Assembly: GCF_014851565.1 (NCBI RefSeq)
Contig: NZ_JACVAA010000003.1
Span: 186,001 to 250,000 of the forward strand
Reading direction: 5' to 3'
Origin: Pseudomonas sp. PDM15
Lineage (GTDB): Bacteria > Pseudomonadota > Gammaproteobacteria > Pseudomonadales > Pseudomonadaceae
Length of the DNA stretch: 64,000 nucleotides
In this document: one piece after another, positions 57,422 through 63,949 of the stretch
Numbering within the stretch: the stretch's first letter is position 1
How the letters are laid out: each line of letters starts with the position of its first letter
Translations under genes and position numbers: made by a program
Notes under the pieces: model-generated
Databases searched by the model: none
Told to the model about the DNA's origin: nothing
What the model saw: only the letters and a program-made list of their open reading frames with translations

Positions 57422-57653
57422 AGGGTGCTGAACTGGCCAAAAGCAGACATTAGCAGAAAGGCGAATACAATGATCCCAATGCAGCACACATATGTTTCAT
57501 TTCTAGACCCGCTCAGCCACTCATTCTTCGGGTATTTCCGAGCGTTGCCACTTTTACAAAAGGCCAGCCAATAGAGTAGAAAAATGAGCTCAGCAGTATT
57601 TCTGTTACGAGGTAGCCAAGAAGTCGTGCAGCGAAGCCGAGGATTTCTTCCAT
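57418..57653 (-). pseudogene. Frameshifted small membrane protein gene
   Basis: From ATG 57653 the reading is MEEILGFAARLLGYLVTEIL..., with a hydrophobic segment reaching GWPFVKVATLG. It then leaves frame at the AAA run (plus-strand TTT 57535-57537) and stops within nine codons. The other frame continues as KYPKNEW... with a second membrane helix (IGIIVFAFLLM) to the stop at 57418. Adding one A joins the two into a coherent two-helix protein of about 78 residues. A real mutation, a sequencing error or programmed slippage are all possible. Confidence 0.65.
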
Positions 57654-57671
57654 GTGTCACCAGCGCATAGC

Positions 57672-57720
57672 ATTTAGTTAATCGAGCGGTTTCAACCGAC
57701 CCCGAATGAGCAAGGGTTAA
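57672..57720 (-). other. Decayed attC-like site
   Basis: On the plus strand TTAGTTAATCGAGCGG, ACCGACCCCGAATGAGC and GGGTTAAA keep the order of attC elements around a GGTTTCAACC hairpin, but the site is shortened and its cores are lost. Confidence 0.4.
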
Positions 57721-57734
57721 AAATCTAGAGCATT

Positions 57735-58175
57735 TTATTGAGCGGCAGGTGAGTGGGTGCGTGAGATAGTGTAGTGCGCCCAGGCAGTTGGCATGAATAA
57801 AGCTACGCTTATTGCGTATGTTTTTATGGTTCTAGCCATGTCGTGATCAGCCGGAATTGATGGGTGGTCGTTTCCGTACACAGGGCGCAAGAAATACTCT
57901 AGCGTTATCATTACTAATATTACCCGCCACAGCTGCGAAGGAAGAATGGCTGATCGATTCACGGCGTAAAGTATATTCCCCAAAGTGGTGAGTATGTATA
58001 GAAGCACAGCTGGCAATGTATATATCAAGCTTAAATCGGCGAGTATGCTGTTTGTTGCGCACAGGGCGAGCCAGATGGCGAAAATTACTGAATACACAAG
58101 CATCCACCACTTTATTCTTGGTGCCATGCGAAGGGGCGCGACTGATGATTGCGGTGGGGTGCATGGGTTATACAT
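57735..58175 (-). CDS. Four-helix membrane protein of a cassette
   Basis: A 146-residue protein with about four hydrophobic segments (WWMLVYSVIFAIWLALCA; LIYTLPAVLLYILTTLGNILY; VILVMITLEYFL; YAISVALFMPTAWAHY). No known family. It begins just after a partly decayed attC, as a cassette gene should. Confidence 0.65.
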   Translation of the reverse strand: MYNPCTPPQSSVAPLRMAPRIKWWMLVYSVIFAIWLALCATNSILADLSLIYTLPAVLLYILTTLGNILYAVNRSAILPSQLWRVILVMITLEYFLRPVYGNDHPSIPADHDMARTIKTYAISVALFMPTAWAHYTISRTHSPAAQ

Positions 58176-58187
58176 GTCATGCCTAAA

Positions 58188-58256
58188 AAATAAGGGTGTT
58201 CGCCAATTTTGCTTAGGGTGCCCAGGTGAGCGATACGAACGATTCAGAATTGTGAT
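58188..58256 (-). other. Partly decayed attC site
   Basis: On the plus strand GCCTAAA, ATAAGGGTG, CCCAGGTGAGCG, ACGAACGATTCAGAATTGTGAT follow the attC template with substitutions and one or more short deletions; neither core is perfect. Confidence 0.6.
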
Positions 58257-58259
58257 GCG

Positions 58260-58666
58260 CTACTGGCAGTGTTGGCGTGCCTCTTCTTCTGTTTTTACCT
58301 CTGTTCCGTTGCAGTGATAGCCCGGCACGGCGCAGTGAAGATATGCCTTACCTAATTGCTTAGCTTCGTACTCACTTCCAATTACTGTGGGTGCATTTCG
58401 CCCGGCAGTTGCTTTGCAAGACTCCTTTCTTGAATCTACTTTATTTATGCATTGACTTTTGCTGATGTTGAATGACTTGGTTGAGTTGTCGCACATTTTT
58501 AGCGCGGTCTCGTGCCATAGCTCAAATAAATTTTCTTGCGGGATGGGTTGGTTCTAGATGTTGCTTATGCTGTATTGATTCGTGCCGCTCGCGCTGCCTA
58601 GATAATTATTTTGTACGCATAGTACGCCGCGGCAGATAGTACGATCAGAATGATGATTTTCTTCAT
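58260..58666 (-). pseudogene. Broken cassette gene, exported Cys-containing protein
   Basis: The ATG at 58666 has AAGGAAG upstream and gives MKKIIILIVLSAAAYYAYK, a signal or anchor segment, then stops. The sequence continues coherently in another frame as NNYLGSASG..., meets a TAG, and goes on as NQPIPQENLFELWHETALKMCDNSTK to the stop at 58260. At least one frameshift and one nonsense change separate the parts. The remaining ORF (58260-58496, 78 residues, five Cys) is probably only the tail. Confidence 0.65.
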
Positions 58667-58679
58667 GTTACTTCCTTGT

Positions 58680-58754
58680 GATAACGATTGGCTAAGGGGC
58701 GGCCAATAGCGCAATTATTGGACGTCCCGAGTGAGCGAAGCGAACGTGTTAGGC
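58680..58754 (-). other. attC recombination site
   Basis: On the minus strand GCCTAAC (58754-58748) opens the site and CGTTATC (58686-58680) closes it. The central stem is the longest variant (GGCCAATAGCGCAATTATTGG on the plus strand). It separates the broken gene from the OmpA-like cassette. Confidence 0.85.
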
Positions 58755-59308
58755 TAGTACTGAGGTTCAGCAATGAACTGGATATCGACCCGACTATTCT
58801 CGGGACTAGATGGGTCATCCTCATTCAGGAGTTCATCTGCTCCATTGCCAACAGTATCAATGTCGAAGTCAGATGAAAGGTTCAGCGCCCTGCGGACAGA
58901 GCTTGCTCGCATATAAGAGAGGCTATACTCGTCGTCGCTAGCTGTGCAATCACTTTCGATGGTGGTGTTTTTTGTAGAAGGGATATTGGAGTTGCCGCTA
59001 ATTTGTAGTGTTATTGATTCGTCACTCTCCAATGCAGATTCAATTAACTCGCCTATATTTTTTGAGATTTCACCTTCTGCTGTTTCGTTTAGACACTTAC
59101 TATAATCCTGGAAGCTTTGCCCTTTTACTCTAATAAGTGCCTTTTCTGGAACTATTTCAATGTGCAATAAGCCTTTGCTTTTGACTAATTCTGAAATGGA
59201 GGTGATGGCTTTTGCGGCGGTTGAGTTTTTTGCGGCCTCTGAGTCGGCCTGCGCGAAAGCTGGGTGCAGCAAAATGGCGATAGATAAAGCGCTGTATATT
59301 GGTTTCAT
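58754..59308 (-). CDS. Exported protein with OmpA-like C-terminal domain
   Basis: A 184-residue protein with a signal peptide (MKPIYSALSIAILLHPAFAQA). From about residue 90 it resembles an OmpA/MotB peptidoglycan-binding domain (SITLQISGNSN, LSYMRASSVRRALNL, ENSRVDIQFI), although the conserved basic pair near the end is reduced to SR. AGGA lies 6 bases before the ATG. The stop codon touches the attC core. An envelope function is likely. Confidence 0.72.
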   Translation of the reverse strand: MKPIYSALSIAILLHPAFAQADSEAAKNSTAAKAITSISELVKSKGLLHIEIVPEKALIRVKGQSFQDYSKCLNETAEGEISKNIGELIESALESDESITLQISGNSNIPSTKNTTIESDCTASDDEYSLSYMRASSVRRALNLSSDFDIDTVGNGADELLNEDDPSSPENSRVDIQFIAEPQY

Positions 59309-59349
59309 CGTGCGTCCTAGGTTGAGTTGATGTTGGGGTCGTGGTGTTA

Positions 59350-59426
59350 GCCTAACATTTGGTTAAGGGGCCGGCTTTAGCCGGTCCCGAGTGAGCGAAG
59401 CGAACGACTTGAACCATTTGTTAGGT
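59350..59426 (-). other. attC recombination site
   Basis: A 77-bp site, plus strand GCCTAAC (59350-59356) to GTTAGGT (59420-59426), with the hairpin CCGGCTTTAGCCGG. It is a near-copy of the site at 60840. Confidence 0.9.
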
Positions 59427-59954
59427 GACGCTCTTGAGTTGGTGATATTTGCTGCTGAATTGGTGCCTTGAGTCACTTTGCTTTACATGCTCGTTAATTC
59501 CGAGCAGCCAAAACTTCGAATTCTTTTTCCAGTTGCCATGTATGTAAGTGGCGAAAAATTCGTATGGATGCCCAGCAACCGATAGCCCTTCAAGAGCTTT
59601 TTTGATCATGTCGAGGTGGCGCCAGTTATACGCCCACAAGACGTCTTCTTTTGCCTCGATGTAATGATATGGTTTTGGAAGCTCTGCATAGCTCAGGCCT
59701 TCAGCTGTAAAGCTGCACTTTGTACAGGCCAAGGTGAAGGGCTTGCTCTTCCAGGATGGACTGAGGTCTCCGACAATTACTTGATTTAGGGCTGCCTCTA
59801 CATCCACTGCCTGAGCCATGTGTTTGCACTTAGGACACAAAACATGAATTTCTCTTGCTCGTTGCTTGTGGTCGTAGCGTGCGTGATTAACGTTTCCGCT
59901 GGATCTAAAGCCGTAGCGTTTTTCAACGGACTTTTTGCCACTACGAATTTCCAT
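59421..59954 (-). CDS. Zinc-ribbon cassette protein
   Basis: A 177-residue protein from MEIRSGKKSVEKRYGFRSSG, with AAAGG six bases upstream; the longer open frame to 60086 reads through an attC and is rejected. Cys40/Cys43 (LCPKCKH) and Cys77/Cys80 (ACTKCSF) form a probable four-cysteine zinc site. The later part is mixed helix (EDVLWAYNWRHLDMIKKALEGLSV). Function unknown; its stop lies within the following attC. Confidence 0.75.
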   Translation of the reverse strand: MEIRSGKKSVEKRYGFRSSGNVNHARYDHKQRAREIHVLCPKCKHMAQAVDVEAALNQVIVGDLSPSWKSKPFTLACTKCSFTAEGLSYAELPKPYHYIEAKEDVLWAYNWRHLDMIKKALEGLSVAGHPYEFFATYIHGNWKKNSKFWLLGINEHVKQSDSRHQFSSKYHQLKSVT

Positions 59955-59968
59955 GGATAACCTTTGGC

Positions 59969-60057
59969 ACCTAACGATTAAGCTAACGGGCAGGCAAAAG
60001 CGTAGCTTTTGACTGTCCAGCGAACGAAGTGGGTGGCAGTTGAGCGCATTGTTAGGC
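59969..60057 (-). other. attC recombination site
   Basis: An 89-bp site, plus strand ACCTAAC (59969-59975) to GTTAGGC (60051-60057), with a longer middle than its neighbours (GGCAGGCAAAAGCG / GCTTTTGACTGTCC). Confidence 0.88.
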
Positions 60058-60465
60058 TTAACCCTTTGAGTCGTCGAATACTTCAAGCTCTATCTTTTTG
60101 CGAACCCATGATTTCACCCTGCCAACACTTATACTTGAATTATCTTCAAAAGCAATTTCTGTTCCGTCAGGATCTATTTCGTCATAAATAGGCAGCAAAC
60201 TGGATAGGCCTTCAAATACCCAACGTCCTTTTCTTCCTTTGCCATCTGACCAGTCGCTTTTGTTGTCAATTCCTAAGTTGCCGTATTCGACGGCTTTATA
60301 GGCTTTCTCACGATCTTCTGCTTTGAAGATCACTGTGTTTGCAAATGCGCGGCAGCGACGCTTATCGTTTGATTTGTCTTCATCATCAAATTCAAAGCGC
60401 TCTATTAATGTGGCTACCCACCAACCGTATGGACTTATATTTCTTGTTGGGATGTCATTGCTCAT
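60058..60465 (-). CDS. DUF4288-like cassette protein
   Basis: A 135-residue protein. The region YGWWVATLIERFEFDDE...CRAFANTVIFKAEDREKAYKAVEYG fits DUF4288, a small domain that recurs in mobile cassettes. The TAA stop immediately adjoins the attC core. No Shine-Dalgarno is visible in the 15 bases between the preceding attC and ATG. Function unknown. Confidence 0.72.
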   Translation of the reverse strand: MSNDIPTRNISPYGWWVATLIERFEFDDEDKSNDKRRCRAFANTVIFKAEDREKAYKAVEYGNLGIDNKSDWSDGKGRKGRWVFEGLSSLLPIYDEIDPDGTEIAFEDNSSISVGRVKSWVRKKIELEVFDDSKG

Positions 60466-60473
60466 TTAAGTGG

Positions 60474-60549
60474 GCCTAACGTTCAAGTTAAGGGGCCGCG
60501 GAACGCGGTCCCAGTGAGCGAAGCGAATGGCTTGAACTTGTTGTTAGGC
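60474..60549 (-). other. attC recombination site
   Basis: A 76-bp site, plus strand GCCTAAC (60474-60480) to GTTAGGC (60543-60549), hairpin CCGCGGAACGCGG. The C-terminal codons of the cassette gene at 60483 run through almost the whole of it. Confidence 0.9.
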
Positions 60550-60830
60550 TTTTGCGGTATGTTAGTAAAGAATCTCTCTGCAAGAGCTGGACACACGCGG
60601 GCCTGACCAAAATTCACAGGCGTGAGCATAAAGTCCCTATGTACCAGTTTCCGTCCAAGCCTTTTCTCTGCGCATGAGAGGCAAAGCATTCCGTCAATTC
60701 TTGGATTTATTGACTTCCAGACCTTTAGCTTGAGCATGTAATACTCTTGGCTTGCGTCTGTGTCTTTGGAGCAGTCAAGGCAAAGCCAGCGCTCTTGGCC
60801 TTGGGCGATTTTCTCTGCGTCAGTGAGCAT
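60483..60830 (-). CDS. Four-cysteine (zinc-finger-like) cassette protein reading into attC
   Basis: A 115-residue protein from MLTDAEKIAQGQERWLCLDC. Cys17/Cys20 and Cys50/Cys53 (MLCLSCAEKR) form a probable zinc site. The last about 22 residues (PNNKFKPFASLTGT...) are translated from attC sequence and the stop lies inside the site, so the tail depends on which attC follows. Function unknown. Confidence 0.7.
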   Translation of the reverse strand: MLTDAEKIAQGQERWLCLDCSKDTDASQEYYMLKLKVWKSINPRIDGMLCLSCAEKRLGRKLVHRDFMLTPVNFGQARVCPALAERFFTNIPQKPNNKFKPFASLTGTAFRGPLT

Positions 60831-60839
60831 TCAGCTTTG

Positions 60840-60915
60840 GCCTAACGTTTGGCTAAGGGGCCGGCTTCGCCGGTCCCGAGTGAGCGGAGCGAACGACTTG
60901 AGCCAATTGTTAGAT
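60840..60915 (-). other. attC recombination site
   Basis: A 76-bp site, plus strand GCCTAAC (60840-60846) to GTTAGAT (60909-60915), hairpin CCGGCTTCGCCGG. The type example of the array. Confidence 0.92.
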
Positions 60916-61149
60916 TGCCCAGCCGTACGCTGCAAGTGAGGCAAGCGCTGCGCTTTACCGGCGGTGCGCACGGCGTGTCGGTTTTGGCCCGGACAGTTAT
61001 TTGTGATGTGCACATGCTTTGAACGCAACTCCTTTGCTGGCCACAAATAACGGCCTCTACTGCCAGGCGACCATTCGATTCAGGAACACCGCGACGGTGC
61101 GGTGATTGTGTTTCCTGGCTCGGTGCTGAAGAACCAATATTGCCCTTGC
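60916..61149. other. Cassette without a convincing protein gene
   Basis: A 234-bp unit between two intact attC sites. The only long frame runs into attC and has no start signal; a 26-codon TTG ORF after AAGGG on the minus strand is weak. Strong secondary structure is present: the inverted repeat GTTATTTGTG (60996-61005) / CACAAATAAC (61042-61051), and a double stem CAGGAA-CACCGC (61081-61092) / GCGGTG (61099-61104) and TTCCTG (61112-61117). It may encode an RNA or a promoter. Confidence 0.6.
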
Positions 61150-61225
61150 GCCTAACGATTAAGCTAAGGGGCCGGCTTCGCCGGTCCCAGCGAACGGAGT
61201 GAGCGCTTTGAGCGCATTGTTAGGT
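61150..61225 (-). other. attC recombination site (first of the array)
   Basis: A 76-bp site, plus strand GCCTAAC (61150-61156) to GTTAGGT (61219-61225), hairpin CCGGCTTCGCCGG. It belongs to the first cassette from the right end. Confidence 0.9.
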
Positions 61226-61510
61226 GCTCTCACTGGCAATTGCCTGCTCAAGCTGCTCTACACAAGCCTTAACCTCAGGGTAAGACTCTACCCATAGACT
61301 GCCAAGATATTGCTTAACGCTCCTCGGTCCGAGGAGCTGCTTGATGCTGTGAGTATTAATAGCCTGCAGAAGATCATGCGCAAGCTCCAAAACGACTTCG
61401 CTATGGGAAGAATTGGGTTGCCCGTACTCGACGTTGTACATCCAAACCCGGTTTATCTCTTTGATTAGTTTCCCTGCAGCTTTGGAGCTTGCACTGCGGT
61501 CTCTGGGCAT
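61220..61510 (-). CDS. Hypothetical protein of the first cassette
   Basis: A 96-residue helical protein (MPRDRSASSKAAGKLIKEINRVWMYNVEYGQPN, then SEVVLELAHDLLQAI). The ATG at 61510 is taken; a GTG at 61519 is an alternative because AAAGG directly touches the ATG. The stop TAA overlaps the attC core. The start is 8 bases from the GTTAGGT boundary, so translation signals come from the cassette edge. Function unknown. Confidence 0.65.
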   Translation of the reverse strand: MPRDRSASSKAAGKLIKEINRVWMYNVEYGQPNSSHSEVVLELAHDLLQAINTHSIKQLLGPRSVKQYLGSLWVESYPEVKACVEQLEQAIASEST

Positions 61511-61517
61511 CCTTTGC

Positions 61518-61580
61518 ACCTAACTATAAGTAGACGACACAAGTGGCGTAATATTTTCCGCCATATGTGTCGCATAACAT
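61518..61580 (-). promoter_or_regulatory. attI-like junction with possible array promoter
   Basis: On the minus strand ATGTTATGC precedes a near-perfect inverted repeat CGACACATATGGCG (61572-61559) / CGCCACTTGTGTCG (61548-61535), which ends at the GTTAGGT core (61524-61518). The last element and the upstream GTTATGC share orientation, as in attI rather than attC. TTACGC and TATAGT are separated by 17 bases just before the core and could form a weak promoter firing into the first cassette. Confidence 0.45.
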
Positions 61581-61646
61581 TCCTTGTCGTCCGCTAAGTC
61601 CTTGTTTGGCCTGAAGAGCGCATCAGCAAATGCGCCATAGGAGGAA

Positions 61647-61725
61647 GGCAAAAGCGACAGGGGTTCGCAAACTCCGGCTGCTCCATCAGGAGCAGCGATT
61701 CGTTTGCGACCCTATGCGATTTGCC
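61647..61725. repeat. About 80-bp nested imperfect palindrome
   Basis: An inner perfect stem GCTGCTCC / GGAGCAGC with an ATCA loop (61677-61696) is nested in CGCAAAC / GTTTGCG (61666-61708) and in an outer imperfect arm GGCAAAAGCGACAGGGG / CCCTATGCGATTTGCC. It lies about 36 bp downstream of the ybhN-like stop and about 65 bp from the cassette-array end. It may be a terminator-type hairpin, a REP-like element or a recombination landmark. Confidence 0.6.
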
Positions 61726-61760
61726 TTGAGGCTGTCTATCCGTTGGGACGTATAGAAAGG

Positions 61761-62741
61761 TCAGGCGCCTTCGGTTTTCAGGCGGCCGGCCTGTTCCGAC
61801 TTTTGCCTGAGCTTCTTGGCCCGCTTCTCCAGCACCAGATAAACCACCACGGCCACCAGCAGCGGCAGCAGCAGGTAGATGGCGCGGTAGCCGATCAAGG
61901 CGGCGAGGACTGCGCCCTTGGAGGCCTGGCCTTGCAGCATGGCGATGAATACCGCCTCCAGCACGCCGAGGCCGGCGGGGATATGGGTGATGACGCCGGC
62001 GATGCTGCTGACCAGCATGATGCCGAGCACGGTGGGGTAGTCCACGCCGTCGGGCATCAGCAGGAACACCAGCAGGCTGGACAGCGACCAGTTGCACATG
62101 GACATGCCGGCCTGGGCCAGCGCCAGGCGCAGGGGGGGCAGGGTGACCTCGTGATCGCGCCAGGTCCAGGAGCGGCGACGGGCGAAGCGACAGGCCAGCA
62201 GGTAGCTGGCGGCGACCAGCAGCAGGGTGACGCCGATCATCTGCAGCGCGGTGGTACCGATCTCCCATTGTTCCGGCAGGCGCACCAGGCGCAGGGCAAA
62301 CACGCCACCGGCGAGGATCAGGTAGCCCAACCAGTTGGTGATCAGGCTGAAGGTGAGGATGCGGGTCACCATGGCCACGCCCAGTCCCAGGCGCGAGTAG
62401 AGGCGGTAGCGCAGGGCGATGGCGCCGACCCAGGAGCTGAGATTGAGGTTGAACGCATAGCAGACGAAGGTCAGCGGCAATATCTGCCGTGCCGGCAGGT
62501 GGTGGCCGGTATAGATGCGCCCGAGCAGGTCATAGCTGGCGAACAGCAGGAAACTGGCGGTGGTGATCGCCACGCAGGCGGCCAGGGTTGGCCGGTCGAA
62601 GCTGCGCAGGGCCTGGACCACCTCGCTCCATTCCAGGTTTTTCACCAGCATGAATAGCAGCACAGGCACCATGATGAAGAACAGTGCCGTGAGCAGGCGC
62701 TTTCCCCAGCGAATCCAGGGGTTGGGATGTGGCTTGCTCAT
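61761..62741 (-). CDS. ybhN: YbhN-like lysylphosphatidylglycerol-synthase-type membrane protein
   Basis: A 326-residue polytopic protein of the UPF0104/LPG-synthase transmembrane family, about eight hydrophobic segments with NLNLSSWVGAIALRYRLYSRLGLG and THIPAGLGVLEAVFIAML. Its start overlaps the clsB stop by 4 bp. In E. coli the same order ybhP-clsB-ybhN occurs, and YbhN-type proteins are thought to act in phospholipid transport or remodelling. Confidence 0.92.
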   Translation of the reverse strand: MSKPHPNPWIRWGKRLLTALFFIMVPVLLFMLVKNLEWSEVVQALRSFDRPTLAACVAITTASFLLFASYDLLGRIYTGHHLPARQILPLTFVCYAFNLNLSSWVGAIALRYRLYSRLGLGVAMVTRILTFSLITNWLGYLILAGGVFALRLVRLPEQWEIGTTALQMIGVTLLLVAASYLLACRFARRRSWTWRDHEVTLPPLRLALAQAGMSMCNWSLSSLLVFLLMPDGVDYPTVLGIMLVSSIAGVITHIPAGLGVLEAVFIAMLQGQASKGAVLAALIGYRAIYLLLPLLVAVVVYLVLEKRAKKLRQKSEQAGRLKTEGA

Positions 62742-63949
62742 GGCAGCTTGCCCTGGCTGCAGAGGGCGTCATGCGTCTCGTCGGGCTCTGGGCGCAGCGA
62801 TTTCAGGCGCGGCGAATGGCCGGGGAACTTGGACGCGATGGCCGGGAACAGCCGGGTGAAGTGGAAGCACAGGAAGATCAGCGGAGCACGCCACCAGTAA
62901 CCGCGGATCGCGCGCTCCAGGCTGATGCGCTTGCAGTGCTCGCTGATCAGGGTTTGCAGGTGTTCGTGGAGCTGCTGGTTGAAGCGGGCGTCGCGGATGA
63001 ACAGGTTGGCTTCCAGATTCAGCGCCAGGCTCAGCGGGTCGAGGTTGCTGGAGCCCACGGTGGCCCATTCGCGATCGGCCAGGGCGACCTTGCCGTGCAG
63101 CGGGCGCTGGCAGTATTCGTGGATTTCCACGCCGTCGCGCAGCAGGTAGTTGTACAGCATGCGCGAGAAGCCGCGAGCCCAGGGCATGTCCGGCTGGCCC
63201 TGGAGGATCAGGGTCACCCGCACGCCGCGGCGGGCGGCGTTGCGCAGTTCGCGCAGCAGACGATAGCCGGGGAAGAAATAGGCGTTGGCCACCACCAGGC
63301 GGTAGTTGGCCGAGCGAATGGCCAGCAGATACTGGGTTTCGATGTCCCGGCTGTGAGCGTCGTTGTCGCGCACCGTCAGCAGCATGCGGGCGTCGCCGGC
63401 GAGGCGGGTGACCGGGCGTACCTGGCTGGGCTCGTCGAGGGCAGGGCGCATCACCCGCAGACTGGCGGCATGCAGGTCGGCGACGATCGGGCCGACGACT
63501 TCCACCGCGTAGTCCTGCTTGGCCATCGGGCCGAAGTCGCCAAGGTGGTCGGCCGAATAGTTGATGCCACCGACGAAGGCACGCTCGCCGTCGATCACCA
63601 CCACCTTGCGGTGCAGGCGGCGGAACAGGTTGGTACGCATGCCCAGCCGGCGCGGGCTGGGGTCGAATACATGGATATTGACCCCGGCGCTGGTCATGGC
63701 GGTGACGAACTCGCGGCTGAGGTCGGCGGTGCCGTAGCCGTCCACCGTCAGTTCGACGCGCACGCCACGCTGGGCAGCATCGATCAGCACCTGCTGCAGC
63801 TCGTTGCCAACCTTGTCCTCGAAGATGATGAAGGTCTCGATCAGTACTTCGCGCTTTGCCGCGCGAATGCATTCGAAGACTCGCGGGTAATACTCCTCGC
63901 CATTGATCAGCAGCTGGACCTGATTTCCTTCGCGCCAGTTGTAATTCAT
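62738..63949 (-). CDS. clsB: Cardiolipin synthase B
   Basis: A 403-residue phospholipase-D-superfamily enzyme making cardiolipin from phosphatidylglycerol. Two HKD motifs are present: HRKVVVIDGERAFVGGINYS and HGKVALADREWATVGSSN. It overlaps ybhN and the upstream gene by 4 bp at either end, giving a tightly coupled membrane-lipid operon. Confidence 0.95.
   Translation of the reverse strand: MNYNWREGNQVQLLINGEEYYPRVFECIRAAKREVLIETFIIFEDKVGNELQQVLIDAAQRGVRVELTVDGYGTADLSREFVTAMTSAGVNIHVFDPSPRRLGMRTNLFRRLHRKVVVIDGERAFVGGINYSADHLGDFGPMAKQDYAVEVVGPIVADLHAASLRVMRPALDEPSQVRPVTRLAGDARMLLTVRDNDAHSRDIETQYLLAIRSANYRLVVANAYFFPGYRLLRELRNAARRGVRVTLILQGQPDMPWARGFSRMLYNYLLRDGVEIHEYCQRPLHGKVALADREWATVGSSNLDPLSLALNLEANLFIRDARFNQQLHEHLQTLISEHCKRISLERAIRGYWWRAPLIFLCFHFTRLFPAIASKFPGHSPRLKSLRPEPDETHDALCSQGKLP

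Larger units (their letters stand above)
57672..61524 (-). mobile_element. Integron gene-cassette array without an integrase (CALIN)
   Basis: Eight cassettes read on the minus strand, separated by attC sites that share a common sequence (plus strand: TAAGGGGCCGGC, GGTCCCGAGTGAGCG, GCGAACGACTTGA, TTGTTAGG). The right six sites are intact; those towards 57.7 kb are decayed. Cassette genes are short, AT-richer than the chromosome and of unknown function. No integron integrase gene lies inside the window. By recollection, sites of this style occur in chromosomal arrays of P. stutzeri/P. alcaligenes-type strains. Confidence 0.85.

Noticed and set aside
59955-60086. N-terminal extension of the zinc-ribbon cassette ORF
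   Set aside because: These 44 codons translate an attC site; the ATG at 59954 has a proper ribosome site just after the attC end.
60831-61046. A 71-codon minus-strand frame in the ORF-less cassette
   Set aside because: Its last about 25 codons are attC sequence, its start has no ribosome site and sits mid-cassette, and the protein has no sensible composition.
58680-61225. Possible CRISPR array because of regularly recurring repeats
   Set aside because: The repeats are about 75-90 bp, internally palindromic with RYYYAAC/GTTRRRY cores, and separated by gene-sized units, which fits attC and not CRISPR.
43601-61760. Integron integrase, transposase or phage integrase gene near the cassette clusters
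   Set aside because: All six frames were considered; no tyrosine-recombinase or transposase motif was found in or next to the clusters.
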